DNA of 64,000 nt. It comes from Stutzerimonas balearica DSM 6083. GTDB lineage: Bacteria; Pseudomonadota; Gammaproteobacteria; Pseudomonadales; Pseudomonadaceae. The DNA lies in contig NZ_CP007511.1 in assembly GCF_000818015.1 (NCBI RefSeq), positions 971,001-1,035,000 of the forward strand, given 5' to 3'. Each line of letters starts with the position of its first letter. Within the stretch, counting starts at the first letter, position 1. Of this stretch, positions 51,861 through 61,591 are shown piece by piece. The notes under the pieces were generated by a model. That model was not told the origin of the DNA. It ran no database searches and saw only the letters and a program-made list of their open reading frames with translations. The position numbers and the translations under genes are program-made.

Positions 51861-52658
51861 TCACGCCACGGTGGCGAATCGCAACTGCGTCAGCTCCTTG
51901 TTCAGCAGATCGATTCGCCGGGCCATGCTCTCGATCAGGCTGTGTGCAATCCGCGGATTGCTCTGGGCCAGGCCGATGAACTGCTCCTTGGGGATGACCA
52001 TCACCGTACAGGGTTCGCTGGCGATGACGCTGGCGCTGCGCTTTTCCTGGGTGAATACCGCCATCGCACCGAAGATCTCGTCCTTCTGCACATCACCCAC
52101 CTTGTGCCCATCGACGATGGCATCCGCACGTCCTTCGATGATGATGAAGACATTGTCGGCTTCGTCCCCCTGGCGAATCAGCTCTTCTCCGGCCGCGAAA
52201 TGCTGGAACCCCGTCGTCGGTCGCAGCTCTGGCTGCCTGAAGCGTGCGAGGGCATCGGATAGCAGCGCCGTCTGCCCCGCCAGGTACTGCACGAACAGCT
52301 CCTGGCGCTCAGGCGCAGCGTGGATGTGGCTCAACGCCGCGCTGCGCGAGTAGGGCACGAGCAGCACCGGCTCATCGCTGCGGTAGCGGCATGGCGGAAG
52401 CTCGCGACCCTGATAGAGACCGAGCAGGTCGCCTTCGTGCAGGTAGCACAGCGGTTTGTCGTCGATCAGCACATGCAGCAGGCCGCTCTCGATCAGGTAC
52501 AGCTGCTGTTCCGGCAGCTCGGCGCCGAGGTCGTCGGTGCGGCGGCATTCCAGCGCCGGGCCAGCCGGTGCCAGTCCCTCGAGCAGTTGGGCTGGGATGC
52601 CCTGCAGGCGCTGAATCAGCTGGTCTGCATAGGCAGGTTGCTCGCCGAGTAGGTACAT
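51861..52658 (-). CDS. cbpA: CbpA-like cyclic-nucleotide-binding protein
   Basis: The 265-residue protein has two cNMP-binding-type domains (about 20-125 and 140-245). The second is better conserved, with FAAGEELIRQGDEADNVFIIIEG and the phosphate-binding-cassette region EIFGAMAVFTQEKRSASVIA. There is no DNA-binding domain, so it is not a Crp/Vfr-type regulator. P. aeruginosa CbpA, a Vfr-controlled cAMP-binding protein, lies at the same position next to prrF. The cassette here lacks the canonical RSA-x-R arrangement only in part; ligand specificity is not certain. Confidence 0.85.
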   Translation of the reverse strand: MYLLGEQPAYADQLIQRLQGIPAQLLEGLAPAGPALECRRTDDLGAELPEQQLYLIESGLLHVLIDDKPLCYLHEGDLLGLYQGRELPPCRYRSDEPVLLVPYSRSAALSHIHAAPERQELFVQYLAGQTALLSDALARFRQPELRPTTGFQHFAAGEELIRQGDEADNVFIIIEGRADAIVDGHKVGDVQKDEIFGAMAVFTQEKRSASVIASEPCTVMVIPKEQFIGLAQSNPRIAHSLIESMARRIDLLNKELTQLRFATVA

Positions 52659-52757
52659 GTCGACAATCCTTGAGCGAACGGGCGGGGCGAAGGGTGAATG
52701 GGCGAACGATAGGCGTGGCGCGGGGGGGAGTAAACGGTACGAATCGGAGGATGTGAG

Positions 52758-53027
52758 CTAGCTCCGGTTGCGCAAAAAAGCTTCCAGTTCCCGGTTCAGC
52801 TCGGCTTTGACTGTGGCCGGTAGCCTTTGCCACTGGCAGTCCAGAAGGGCGCCTTCGATGGCGTACAGCAATACGCGCGAGGCGCCGAAACCGCGGGCCT
52901 TGACGGCGGCATAGCTGTCGACGGCGCCACGCTTGCGCAGGTCTTCGACACTATGGATGCCGCAGGCATGCAGCCACTGGACGGATGTCTTGCCTAGGTT
53001 GCGCAGGGCGAGAAGTTCGTCGTGCAT
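52758..53027 (-). CDS. TfoX C-terminal-domain protein
   Basis: The 89-residue protein is a stand-alone TfoX_C domain: LRNLGKTSVQWLHACGI, the VEDLRKRGAVDSYAAVKARGF helix-hairpin region and a Leu/Glu-rich C-terminal helix. It lacks the N-terminal domain of the competence regulator TfoX/Sxy, so a competence role is doubtful. It follows the methyltransferase gene by 3 bp and is likely in the same operon. Confidence 0.85.
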   Translation of the reverse strand: MHDELLALRNLGKTSVQWLHACGIHSVEDLRKRGAVDSYAAVKARGFGASRVLLYAIEGALLDCQWQRLPATVKAELNRELEAFLRNRS

Positions 53028-53030
53028 GTG

Positions 53031-53834
53031 TTACCCCGTGGCGCAACGGTGCGGATAGCCGGCGATCAGGTGCAGCGGCCAGCGGATCGTGCGAGTGGTC
53101 GCGGGCGCGCCCCAACGGCTCGATAGTTCCGCAAGCAGTGCATCGACGGGGTCGCTGGCGTGTAGCTGACGATACTTGGCAACCGCTGACCAGGTCCGCA
53201 GATAGCCGACGAGCTGTGCCAGGTTCCAGCGGGTCTCGAGCGCAAACGCCGGTGCGGTGAGCCGGGCGAACGGCACCTCGATGTCGCGATAGCCGGCGTC
53301 GACGCTGCGTCGGCCCTCCGGCCAGCAGCCGCGAAGGGTATCGCCGTGGAGCGTCCCGATCAGTTCATCGATCGCCGGCGTCACGCTGAGCAAGCTGTAG
53401 CACCAGGCGCAGAAAAAGCCCTCTGGACGCAGTGCGCGGCGAATTTCTTCGAAAAAGATGGGTGTGGCGAACCAGTGCAGGGCCTGCGCAACCACCACCA
53501 GGTCCAGCGAGCCATCGGCGACAGGGATTTGTTCGGCGTCAGCGGCGAGGCGTCTTACGCCCTGCCAGTCTTCACCGCTGGAAAGCTGTTCGACGCTGGC
53601 ATCGCAGCCGATGACCTCATCGAAATGCATGCGCAGGGCGCGCGCGGCCTGGCCGTTGCCGCAGCCGATATCCAGCGCCCGTTCGCGCTGCGCGCACCGC
53701 TGTGCGAGCCAGTCGAACAGGACGCTCGGGTAGGTTGGCCGGAATGCGGCATAGGCTCCGGCGTTGGCGGCGAACAAGGCCACGCTGTCGCGCGAAGGGG
53801 CGGTCGATGGTGCTGCGGTGCAAGAATCGGTCAT
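53031..53834 (-). CDS. Class I SAM-dependent methyltransferase
   Basis: The 267-residue protein has an N-terminal helix with FRPTYPSVLFDWLA, motif I ALDIGCGNGQAARAL, the acidic loop CDAS, motif III-like LAADAEQIPVADGSLDLVVVAQALHWF and a C-terminal cap. This pattern (UbiE/Methyltransf_11 with ALHWF) is common in small-molecule or S-methyl-type enzymes of the trans-aconitate methyltransferase group. Substrate unknown. It lies upstream of the TfoX_C gene, 3 bp apart, and 72 bp after the kinase fusion. Confidence 0.87.
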   Translation of the reverse strand: MTDSCTAAPSTAPSRDSVALFAANAGAYAAFRPTYPSVLFDWLAQRCAQRERALDIGCGNGQAARALRMHFDEVIGCDASVEQLSSGEDWQGVRRLAADAEQIPVADGSLDLVVVAQALHWFATPIFFEEIRRALRPEGFFCAWCYSLLSVTPAIDELIGTLHGDTLRGCWPEGRRSVDAGYRDIEVPFARLTAPAFALETRWNLAQLVGYLRTWSAVAKYRQLHASDPVDALLAELSSRWGAPATTRTIRWPLHLIAGYPHRCATG

Positions 53835-53906
53835 GGCGAGGCATCGACGGGACGATGTCGCCAGTATAGGCCGCGTCGACGGGCTCTGCCGGACGCGGCC
53901 GTTGGC

Positions 53907-55469
53907 TCAGAGCCCAGGTAGCCGCTGGCGAATCGCCCCGACGAGACTGTCAAGGCTGGCGGCGTCGTTGGTTTCCACGCGGCGGGCGACCAGCAGCTCG
54001 CCCTCGTCCAATGCTTCACGGCTGGCCTGTTGGGCGCGAACCACATCGAGATTGGCGTCGGATGGGTCGTGACCCTCAAGCTGGCGCTGAGCCAGCCAGA
54101 GTTCGATGACCGCGTCGGGCGCGTTGCAATCGAGAATCACGAATGGGACACCCGTGCTTTCTGCCATGCTGGCGGCGGCCGTGCGCTGTGCGCGCTTGAG
54201 GTAGGTGGCATCGATCACGACCGAGAAACCGGCCGAGAGAATGGCCCCAGCCAGTTCGTGGAGGCGGGCGTAGGTAGCTTCGCTCGCCGCCTGGCTATAG
54301 ATGCCCGTATCGAGCTGTCCGGTCGCCTCCTGGGGTTGCGTGCCGAGCAGACGCTTGCGCTCCACGTCCGAGCGCAGGCGGATGGCGCCAAGCGCTTCGA
54401 CCAGACGCATGGCGACGTGGCTCTTGCCCACCGCCGAAACGCCATGCGTCACCGCTAGAAACCTCGACGGTATGGCGCTGTAACTCTCGGCCAGGTTGGC
54501 GTAGCTGCGGTACTGGCGCAGGACCACCTTGCGCTGGACCGGGTCTTGCTCCTGGTACAGGCGGAACAGGCTGACCTTGGCTCGCACGAGGGCGCGATAG
54601 GCTTTGTAGAGGTTCAGCAACTGCAGTGCCGCGTAGTCGCCGGTTTGCTCGAGCCAGCCGTTGATGAAACGACGCGCCTGGCACTTGAGGCCGCGATCCT
54701 CCAGGTCCATCGCAAGAAAGGCCGCGTCGGATGCGATGTCGATCAGGCGGAAGGGCTCGTTGAACTCGATGCAGTCGAACAGCACGACCTGGCCATCGAT
54801 CAGCGTGGCGTTGCCCAGATGCAGATCACCATGGCACTCGCGAATGAAGCCCTCATCGCAGCGGGCCTGCAGCACCGGTTGCAAGCGGCTGATGCTGGTT
54901 TCCATCCACTGCTCGAGACTGTCCAGCTGCGCCAGATCGCTCGCTTCGTTGAGCAACGGACGGATCTGCTCGAAATTCTGCCGCATCGGGGCAACGATGG
55001 CTTCGGGGGTATTGAGCGCATGGTCGGCGGCGATGTGTGGCGTGCTCAGGTGAAAGCTGGCGATACGGTCGGCCATCTGGTCGATATGCGCTTCGGTCAG
55101 TTCGCCCCGTGTCTGGAGTTCGGCCAGTAGCTGGGCCTGGGGGAACTCGCGCATCTGCAGCGCATATTCGATAGGCTCGCCCGGGCCGCCAAGCTGCGGT
55201 GCCTGTGCGCTACCGGTAATCGGCAGTACCTGCAGGTAGAGGTCCCCGGCCATGCGCTGGTTCAACCGTAGTTCCTCTTCGCAGAAGTGCCTGCGGGCGG
55301 ACAGCTCGGTGAAGTTCAGGAAGCCGAAGTCCACGGGCTTCTTGATCTTGTAGGCGTAGTGGCCGGTCAGGATGACCCAGGAAATGTGGGTTTCGATCAC
55401 CCGGAACGCATCGACCGGGTGGGGATAAAGGGCGGGGTTCTGTAACGCGCTGATCAGATCTTGGCTCAC
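53907..55469 (-). CDS. APH-like / P-loop kinase fusion protein
   Basis: The 520-residue protein joins two domains. The N-terminal part (about 1-325) resembles aminoglycoside-phosphotransferase-like kinases: CHGDLHLGNATLI and VLFDCIEFNEPFRLIDIASD carry the catalytic loop and the metal-binding acidic residues. The C-terminal part (about 335-520) is an AAA_33-type P-loop kinase with GVSAVGKSHVAMRL and VVIDATYLKR. Such fusions are widespread and mostly uncharacterised. The GTG start follows AAGGAG by 5 bp. Divergent from mrcB across 157 bp. Confidence 0.85.
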   Translation of the reverse strand: MSQDLISALQNPALYPHPVDAFRVIETHISWVILTGHYAYKIKKPVDFGFLNFTELSARRHFCEEELRLNQRMAGDLYLQVLPITGSAQAPQLGGPGEPIEYALQMREFPQAQLLAELQTRGELTEAHIDQMADRIASFHLSTPHIAADHALNTPEAIVAPMRQNFEQIRPLLNEASDLAQLDSLEQWMETSISRLQPVLQARCDEGFIRECHGDLHLGNATLIDGQVVLFDCIEFNEPFRLIDIASDAAFLAMDLEDRGLKCQARRFINGWLEQTGDYAALQLLNLYKAYRALVRAKVSLFRLYQEQDPVQRKVVLRQYRSYANLAESYSAIPSRFLAVTHGVSAVGKSHVAMRLVEALGAIRLRSDVERKRLLGTQPQEATGQLDTGIYSQAASEATYARLHELAGAILSAGFSVVIDATYLKRAQRTAAASMAESTGVPFVILDCNAPDAVIELWLAQRQLEGHDPSDANLDVVRAQQASREALDEGELLVARRVETNDAASLDSLVGAIRQRLPGL

Positions 55470-55626
55470 GGTCACTCCTTGCTTCGAGAGTTGGCGCCAG
55501 GCGGGCCGGAACGCTTTACAGGCCACACCGTGAAAAAACGCCGGCATTATCACTGCTCGTTCCGCTGCTGGAAACCGTCGAGAGGCGCTCGGCCGTGCAT
55601 GACAAAGCTGCGTATAATCCGCCGCC

Positions 55627-57939
55627 ATGACTAAGTCCCGCTCCCCTCGCAATCGCACTCGACGCCGATCCAGTGCCGCCCGGCCGTGGCTGGGTTGGGT
55701 CGTCAAGCTGTCGATCGTCGGCCTCGTGATCCTCGCCGGTTTCGCCGTTTATCTCGATGCCATCGTCCAGGAAAAATTTTCCGGCAAGCGCTGGACCATC
55801 CCGGCAAAGGTCTACGCACGTCCGCTCGAGTTGTTCGTCGGGCAGAAGCTGGCCAAGGACGACTTCCTCGCCGAGCTGGACGCCCTTGGCTATCGGCGCG
55901 AGAAGGCCGTCGCCGGTCCTGGCGGCGTTTCCGTGGCCGGCAACAATGTGGAGATGCAGACCCGCGGTTTTCAGTTCTATGAAGGCGCCGAGGAGTCACG
56001 ACGCATCAGGGTGCGCTTTTCCGGTGACTTCGTTGCCGGGCTAAATAGCGCTGACGGCTCCAGCCTGGCCGTCGCGCGCCTGGAACCGGTGTTGATCGGC
56101 GGCCTTTATCCGGCGCACAACGAGGACCGCATCCTGATCAAGCTGGATCAGGTGCCGCCCTATCTGGTCCAGACGCTGGTGGCAGTCGAGGATCGGGAGT
56201 TCTTCGAGCACTTCGGCGTTTCGCCCAAGTCCATCGTCCGTGCCGTTTGGGTGAACCTGACGGCCGGCGCGGTGCGTCAGGGCGGCAGTACGCTGACGCA
56301 ACAGCTGGTGAAGAACTTTTACCTCACCAACGAACGCAGCCTGACGCGCAAGGCCACCGAGGCGATGATGGCGGTGCTGCTGGAGCTGCACTACGACAAG
56401 CAGGAGATTCTCGAGGCCTACCTCAATGAGGTCTTCCTCGGCCAGGATGGTCGGCGTGCCATCCATGGCTTCGGGCTGGCCAGCCAGTACTTCTTCGGCC
56501 AGCCGCTCGCCGAGCTGAAGCTGCACCAGATCGCCCTGTTGGTCGGCATGGTCAAGGGGCCGACCTATTACAATCCGCGCCGGCATCCGGAGCGCGCACT
56601 CGAGCGGCGCAACCTTGTGCTCGACCTGCTCGCCGAGCAGCAGGTCGTCGATCCGGCCGAAGTCGCAGCCGCCAAGCAGAAGCCGCTCGGGATCACCCAG
56701 CGCGGCAGCATGGCCGACAGCTCCTACCCGGCCTTCCTTGATCTGGTGAAGCGCCAGTTGCGTGAGGACTATCGCGAGGAAGACCTGACCGAAGAAGGGC
56801 TGCGGGTATTCACCAGCTTCGATCCGATTCTTCAGCTCAAGGCCGAGCAGGCCATGAGCGATACGCTCAAGCGCCTTGGCAAGGGGGCCGAGGCCGTCGA
56901 GGGCGCCATGCTGGTGACCAATCCGGAAACCGGCGAAATCCAGGCGATGCTGGGCAGCCGGCAACCTGGCTACGCTGGCTTCAACCGGGCTCTTGATGCG
57001 GTTCGGCCGATTGGCTCGTTGATCAAGCCGGTGATCTATCTGACGGCACTGGAGCGTCCCAGCCAGTACACGTTGACCAGTCTGCTGGAAGATGAGCCCT
57101 TCTCGGTCAAGGGCGCGGACGGGCAGGTGTGGCGACCGCAGAACTACGACCGCAAGGCCCACGGCAACGTCTATCTCTACCAGGCGCTGGCCAACTCCTA
57201 CAACTTGTCGACCACCCGCTTGGGCCTGGATCTGGGGGTGCCGAACGTACTCAAGACGCTGCAGCGCCTCGGGGTATCCGTCGACTGGCCGGCTTATCCT
57301 TCGATGCTGCTCGGGGCCGGCGCGCTAAGGCCGATCGAGGTCGCCGATGTGTATCAGACGCTTGCCAACGGCGGCTTCAACACGCCGTTGCGCGGCATTC
57401 GCAGCGTACTGACCGCGGAGGGCGAGCCGCTCAAGCGTTATCCGTTCCAGATTCAGCAGCGTTTCGATCCGGGCGCCATCTACCTTACGCAGCGGGCCAT
57501 GCAGCGCGTGATGCATGAGGGCACCGGGCGTTCGGCGTACAACCAGCTGCCACGCTCGCTCAACCTGGCGGGCAAGACCGGGACCACCAACGATCTGCGT
57601 GACAGCTGGTTTGCCGGCTTCAGTCAGGACTTGCTGGCGGTGGTATGGCTAGGGCGCGACGACAACGGCAAGACGTCGCTGACCGGTGCTACCGGCGCGC
57701 TGCGGGTGTGGACGGATTTCATGCGGCGGGCCGATCCGTTGCCATTGAACTCGCCGCTGCCGGAGAACGTCGTGCAGGTCTGGGTCGATTCGCGCACCGG
57801 CCAGGGTACCGATGAACGCTGTCCTGGTGCGGTTCAGATGCCCTACATTCAGGGTAGCGAGCCGGCTCCGGGGCCGGGTTGTGGTATTCAGGCGCCTGCC
57901 GAGTCGGTCATGGACTGGGTCAGGGGTTGGCTGCAGTAG
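55627..57939 (+). CDS. mrcB: Penicillin-binding protein 1B (bifunctional)
   Basis: PBP1b polymerises and crosslinks peptidoglycan. The 770-residue protein has a short basic cytoplasmic tail, one membrane anchor (about 25-45), a UB2H-like domain (about 60-150), the glycosyltransferase domain with Glu188 in VAVEDREFFEHFG and GGSTLTQQLVKNFYL, and the transpeptidase domain with Ser464-x-x-Lys467 in RPIGSLIKP, SYN and AGKTGTTND. Its activator lpoP-like gene follows 42 bp downstream. Confidence 0.97.
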   Translation: MTKSRSPRNRTRRRSSAARPWLGWVVKLSIVGLVILAGFAVYLDAIVQEKFSGKRWTIPAKVYARPLELFVGQKLAKDDFLAELDALGYRREKAVAGPGGVSVAGNNVEMQTRGFQFYEGAEESRRIRVRFSGDFVAGLNSADGSSLAVARLEPVLIGGLYPAHNEDRILIKLDQVPPYLVQTLVAVEDREFFEHFGVSPKSIVRAVWVNLTAGAVRQGGSTLTQQLVKNFYLTNERSLTRKATEAMMAVLLELHYDKQEILEAYLNEVFLGQDGRRAIHGFGLASQYFFGQPLAELKLHQIALLVGMVKGPTYYNPRRHPERALERRNLVLDLLAEQQVVDPAEVAAAKQKPLGITQRGSMADSSYPAFLDLVKRQLREDYREEDLTEEGLRVFTSFDPILQLKAEQAMSDTLKRLGKGAEAVEGAMLVTNPETGEIQAMLGSRQPGYAGFNRALDAVRPIGSLIKPVIYLTALERPSQYTLTSLLEDEPFSVKGADGQVWRPQNYDRKAHGNVYLYQALANSYNLSTTRLGLDLGVPNVLKTLQRLGVSVDWPAYPSMLLGAGALRPIEVADVYQTLANGGFNTPLRGIRSVLTAEGEPLKRYPFQIQQRFDPGAIYLTQRAMQRVMHEGTGRSAYNQLPRSLNLAGKTGTTNDLRDSWFAGFSQDLLAVVWLGRDDNGKTSLTGATGALRVWTDFMRRADPLPLNSPLPENVVQVWVDSRTGQGTDERCPGAVQMPYIQGSEPAPGPGCGIQAPAESVMDWVRGWLQ

Positions 57940-57981
57940 CGTTGATTGCGCGGCTGCCACTAGGAGTTCGAAAAGGTGTAC

Positions 57982-58716
57982 GTGAACAAGCAATTGATGG
58001 CTTTGTGCGTGATTGCCATGGCCGTGCAGGGATGTGCCAGTGTCGATCGCCGCGCGATCCCGGTGGTGGACTCTGGCGCGCCGGTTTCCGAGCAGACTGT
58101 TGCACGTCAGGCGTACCGGCCTGCCGGCGCGGCTCCGGCACCCGCCGGGCAAACGGCGGATTCGGGCGTCATGGTAATGGTGCCACCGGGCAATTCGGCG
58201 CCCTTGCAAACGTTCGCGGCGCCAGATGCCGGTATCGTCGGTACCGTCGATAGTACACCCGGCGCAACGCCGCAATGGGATTCGGGAGCAGGCGCTGTCG
58301 GCACGCCGTCCATGGGGACGCCAATGCCGGCCGCGCCTGCACCGGCGCCGACCGGCGTGCCGTCCTCAGGTGGGCTCTCGGCAGACGAGCAACTCGACGG
58401 GCCGGTGCTGGCATTGCTCACCACGGCCCGCCAGCAGCAATCCGGGGGCGACCTCAACGGTGCCGCCTCGAGTCTGGAGCGCGCGCAACGGATCGCGCCG
58501 CGTGAGCCGCAGGTGCTCTACCGGCTGGCCCAGGTTCGGCTCGAGCAGGGCGATGCTGTGCAGGCTGAGCAGCTATCGCGGCGCGCGCTGAGCTACGCCA
58601 GCGGCCGTCCTGCCTTGCAGGCGAGCCTCTGGGAAATGATCGCGCAGGCACGCGAACGGCAGGGCGATGCAGCAGGGGCCGCAGCCGCTCGCCAGCGTGC
58701 CAAGGTCAGCCTGTGA
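57982..58716 (+). CDS. lpoP: LpoP-like TPR lipoprotein, PBP1b activator candidate
   Basis: The 244-residue protein has a lipoprotein signal ending AVQGC (Cys about 18), a Pro/Ala/Gly-rich linker (about 20-130) and tetratricopeptide-type helices at the C-terminus (LLTTARQQQSGGDLNGAASSL, VLYRLAQVRLEQGDAVQAEQL). In P. aeruginosa an outer-membrane lipoprotein with this layout, LpoP, activates PBP1b and its gene sits beside the PBP1b gene, which matches. The GTG start follows AAAAGG; a GTG two codons upstream is possible. Confidence 0.85.
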   Translation: MNKQLMALCVIAMAVQGCASVDRRAIPVVDSGAPVSEQTVARQAYRPAGAAPAPAGQTADSGVMVMVPPGNSAPLQTFAAPDAGIVGTVDSTPGATPQWDSGAGAVGTPSMGTPMPAAPAPAPTGVPSSGGLSADEQLDGPVLALLTTARQQQSGGDLNGAASSLERAQRIAPREPQVLYRLAQVRLEQGDAVQAEQLSRRALSYASGRPALQASLWEMIAQARERQGDAAGAAAARQRAKVSL

Positions 58717-59036
58717 TGGATCGGCGTATACCCGAACTGGCCGATGTGTTGTTGCTCATCGAGCGCGAGCTGAGGGTCGCAGGGCTGTGGGCCGACGTGG
58801 CGCCCTCGGCCCAGGCGCTGGCCAGCAGCGCGCCATTCTGCGTTGATACGCTCCCGTTCGAGCAGTGGCTGCAATGGGTGTTCTTGCCAAGAATGAAGCA
58901 GATCGTCGAGCAGGAGTGGCCCCTGCCTAGGGTATCGGGGCTAGGTCCCATGGCCGAAGTGGCCTACGCGGGGCGACCGCTGGCTGGGTTGATCGAGGCG
59001 CTGGAGCGCTTCGATCAACTGCTCAGCGAGGGTTGA
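58716..59036 (+). CDS. YqcC-family protein
   Basis: The 106-residue protein has the YqcC (DUF446) pattern: an N-terminal helix (ELADVLLLIERELRVAGLW), PFCVDTLPFEQWLQWVFLPRM and a C-terminal helix LIEALERFDQLL. Its ATG overlaps the lpoP-like stop by one base (TGATG). It ends overlapping the convergent DUF4124 gene by 14 bp. Function unknown; it may be co-expressed with mrcB-lpoP. Confidence 0.87.
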   Translation: MDRRIPELADVLLLIERELRVAGLWADVAPSAQALASSAPFCVDTLPFEQWLQWVFLPRMKQIVEQEWPLPRVSGLGPMAEVAYAGRPLAGLIEALERFDQLLSEG

Positions 59037-59460
59037 GGTCACACTCCTCGGCAATCTTCTTCTTTGTTTCGGTGATGCGTGCCTGGCGCTCCTCCTCACC
59101 GATGCGGCGCAGTTCGCCACCTTCTTCGACCCGAACGCGCGGGTTGCTTTGCAGTTGAGCCAGGTTGGTGCGCAGTGTTTCGCAGTGTTGTTTGCGCTGT
59201 GCCTCTTGCTCGGCGACCTGACGCCGAACTTTCTCGTCGATTTCGGCCTGCGGGTCCTTTGCTTCCGCGCGCGGCGGTGTCGGCGCGACCGGGGCCGGCG
59301 GGGCGGCGACCGTATTGATGGTTTGCGCCGGCTGATCTTGTGGAGGTTGAGCTCCGAAATGTGTTGTTCCCTGGGCATCAACCCATTTGTATACCTGGGC
59401 CGCCCAGGCAGGGCTGCCGAGCACGGCCAGAAGGCTGGCGGCGACGAGCATCGAGCGCAT
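59023..59460 (-). CDS. DUF4124-domain periplasmic protein
   Basis: The 145-residue protein has a signal peptide (about 1-20, ending SPAWAAQ), a DUF4124 domain (VYKWVDAQGTTHFGAQPP), a Pro/Ala linker and a charged helical C-terminal half (Glu/Arg/Gln-rich, likely coiled coil) with two cysteines (QHCETLRTN and ECDLNPR). No function is established for DUF4124. It is convergent with the YqcC-like gene and divergent from ilvI. Confidence 0.85.
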   Translation of the reverse strand: MRSMLVAASLLAVLGSPAWAAQVYKWVDAQGTTHFGAQPPQDQPAQTINTVAAPPAPVAPTPPRAEAKDPQAEIDEKVRRQVAEQEAQRKQHCETLRTNLAQLQSNPRVRVEEGGELRRIGEEERQARITETKKKIAEECDLNPR

Positions 59461-59864
59461 CGAGAATCCTTAACGGGGTGTCTTGGTGGCTGCACTATAA
59501 CCAAATCGGTCGCCGGCGCTTCTGTACCAGGTCACAGCGCAACGCCGCGCAAACGCAACGGCAGACTTGACTTGGCTGCCTCTAATCCGAACAATCCGAG
59601 GCTTGCTGTCCTGAGCAGCTCGCCGCAAGCGGGTCTCCGCTCAGTTTGACAAGCATGAGGTGCTACCCGCGCCGACTCCGCATCACCCGCAACGCGTTAC
59701 CTCGCGCTGGGTGGGACTCCCGCAACACTAGGGCCGTCCCGATACTGGCTCGTCAGTGGCTGACGTAGTCGGCGACTACCGTCGCTCATGCCCTGCTCGG
59801 CAGTAAACCTATTCCTGGCTGTTCCAAGAGGGATCAGCCGTCTGGCGTTTCAGAGGTGAACAAC
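59461..59864. other. Divergent DUF4124-ilvI intergenic region with possible leader
   Basis: This 404-base region must hold the ilvIHC control elements. A TTGACT at 59567-59572 is followed 17 bp later by a weak AACAAT; a TTGACA lies at 59646-59651 without a clear -10. A 37-codon ORF (59655-59768, ATG) ends RAVPILARQWLT, and GTAGTCGGCGACTAC (59765-59779) overlaps its stop codon as a hairpin without T run. No tRNA or RNA gene is visible. Confidence 0.4.
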
Positions 59865-61589
59865 GTGGAACTGTTATCCGGCGCTGAAATGGTCGTCCGC
59901 TTCCTGCGTGACGAAGGCGTTAAGTACATTTACGGGTATCCGGGCGGTGCTCTGCTGCATATCTACGATGCGCTGTTCAAAGAGCCCGAGGTGACGCACA
60001 TCCTCGTGCGCCACGAGCAGGCCGCTACACACATGGCCGATGGTTATGCCCGCGCGACCGGCAAGGCCGGCGTTGTGCTGGTGACATCCGGCCCGGGCGC
60101 GACGAATGCGATCACCGGGATTGCCACCGCCTACATGGACTCGATTCCCATGGTGGTCATCTCCGGGCAGGTGCCAAGCAACATGGTCGGCACCGATGCG
60201 TTCCAGGAAACCGACATGATCGGGATTTCCCGGCCAATCGTTAAGCACAGCTTCATGATCAAACATCCCTCGGAGATTCCCGAGGTGATGAAGAAGGCGT
60301 TTTACCTCGCCCAATCGGGGCGCCCTGGTCCGGTGGTGGTCGATATCCCGAAGGACATGACCAATCCGGCCGAGAAGTTCGAGTACATCTACCCGAAGAA
60401 GGCAAAGCTGCGCTCTTACAGTCCGGCCGTACGCGGACACTCCGGTCAGATCCGCAAGGCAGCGGAGCTGCTGCTTTCGGCCAAGCGCCCGATCATCTAT
60501 TCCGGTGGCGGTGTGATCATGGGCGGGGCCTCCGAGCAGCTCACCGAACTGGCGAAGATGCTCAACCTGCCGGTGACCAATACCTTGATGGGGTTGGGGG
60601 CATTCCCGGGCACCGATCGTCAGTTCGTCGGCATGCTTGGCATGCACGGCAGCTACACGGCCAATCTGGCGATGCACCATTCGGACGTGATTCTGGCCGT
60701 GGGCGCCCGTTTCGATGATCGCGTCATCAATGGCGCGGCCAAGTTCTGCCCTAACGCCAAGATCATTCACATCGACATCGACCCGGCCTCGATTTCCAAG
60801 ACGATCAAGGCCGACATCCCGATCGTTGGTCCGGTCGACAGCGTGCTGAGCGAGATGGTCGCGATCGTGAAAGAGATCGGTCAGGCACCGAATGCCGAGT
60901 CGCTTGCCAGCTGGTGGAAGCAGATCGAAGAATGGCGCGGTAATCGCGGCCTGTTCCCCTATGACAAGGGCGACGGCTCGATCATCAAGCCGCAGACCGT
61001 TGTCGAGACGCTGTGCGAAGTCACCAAGGGCGATGCCTATATCGCCTCGGATGTCGGCCAGCACCAGATGTTTGCCTGCCAGTACTACAAGTTCAACAAG
61101 CCCAACCGCTGGCTGAACTCTGGTGGCCTGGGCACCATGGGCTTTGGTCTGCCTGCGGCCATGGGCGTGAAGCTCAACTTCCCGGACGCCGAAGTCGCCG
61201 TGGTGACGGGGGAGGGCAGTATCCAGATGAACATCCAGGAACTGTCGACCTGTCTGCAGTACGACTTGCCGGTGAAGATCGTCAATCTGAACAACGGTGC
61301 GCTCGGCATGGTCCGCCAATGGCAGGACATGCAGTACAACAGTCGTTACTCACATTCCTACATGGAGTCGCTGCCTGACTTCGTCAAGCTTGCCGAGGCT
61401 TACGGTCATGTTGGCATGCGTATCACCGATCTGAAGGATCTCAAGCCGATGATGGAAGAGGCCTTCGCCATGAAGGACCGTCTGGTGTTCCTCGACATTG
61501 CCGTGGACAACACCGAGCACGTCTACCCGATGCAGATCCGGGACGGTGCGATGCGTGACATGTGGCTGAGCAAGACGGAGCGGACCTGA
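59865..61589 (+). CDS. ilvI: Acetolactate synthase, large subunit
   Basis: This ThDP-dependent enzyme makes acetolactate or acetohydroxybutyrate for branched-chain amino acids. The 574-residue protein has the N-terminal [13 protein letters not shown], the ThDP glutamate region [28 protein letters not shown], a FAD/beta domain and a C-terminal ThDP domain with [14 protein letters not shown] and [17 protein letters not shown] ending in the [12 protein letters not shown] segment. The GTG at 59865 follows GAGGTG by 6 bases and yields the family N-terminus; a GTG nine bases upstream is possible. First gene of ilvI-ilvH-ilvC. Confidence 0.97.
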   Translation: MELLSGAEMVVRFLRDEGVKYIYGYPGGALLHIYDALFKEPEVTHILVRHEQAATHMADGYARATGKAGVVLVTSGPGATNAITGIATAYMDSIPMVVISGQVPSNMVGTDAFQETDMIGISRPIVKHSFMIKHPSEIPEVMKKAFYLAQSGRPGPVVVDIPKDMTNPAEKFEYIYPKKAKLRSYSPAVRGHSGQIRKAAELLLSAKRPIIYSGGGVIMGGASEQLTELAKMLNLPVTNTLMGLGAFPGTDRQFVGMLGMHGSYTANLAMHHSDVILAVGARFDDRVINGAAKFCPNAKIIHIDIDPASISKTIKADIPIVGPVDSVLSEMVAIVKEIGQAPNAESLASWWKQIEEWRGNRGLFPYDKGDGSIIKPQTVVETLCEVTKGDAYIASDVGQHQMFACQYYKFNKPNRWLNSGGLGTMGFGLPAAMGVKLNFPDAEVAVVTGEGSIQMNIQELSTCLQYDLPVKIVNLNNGALGMVRQWQDMQYNSRYSHSYMESLPDFVKLAEAYGHVGMRITDLKDLKPMMEEAFAMKDRLVFLDIAVDNTEHVYPMQIRDGAMRDMWLSKTERT

Positions 61590-61591
61590 CC

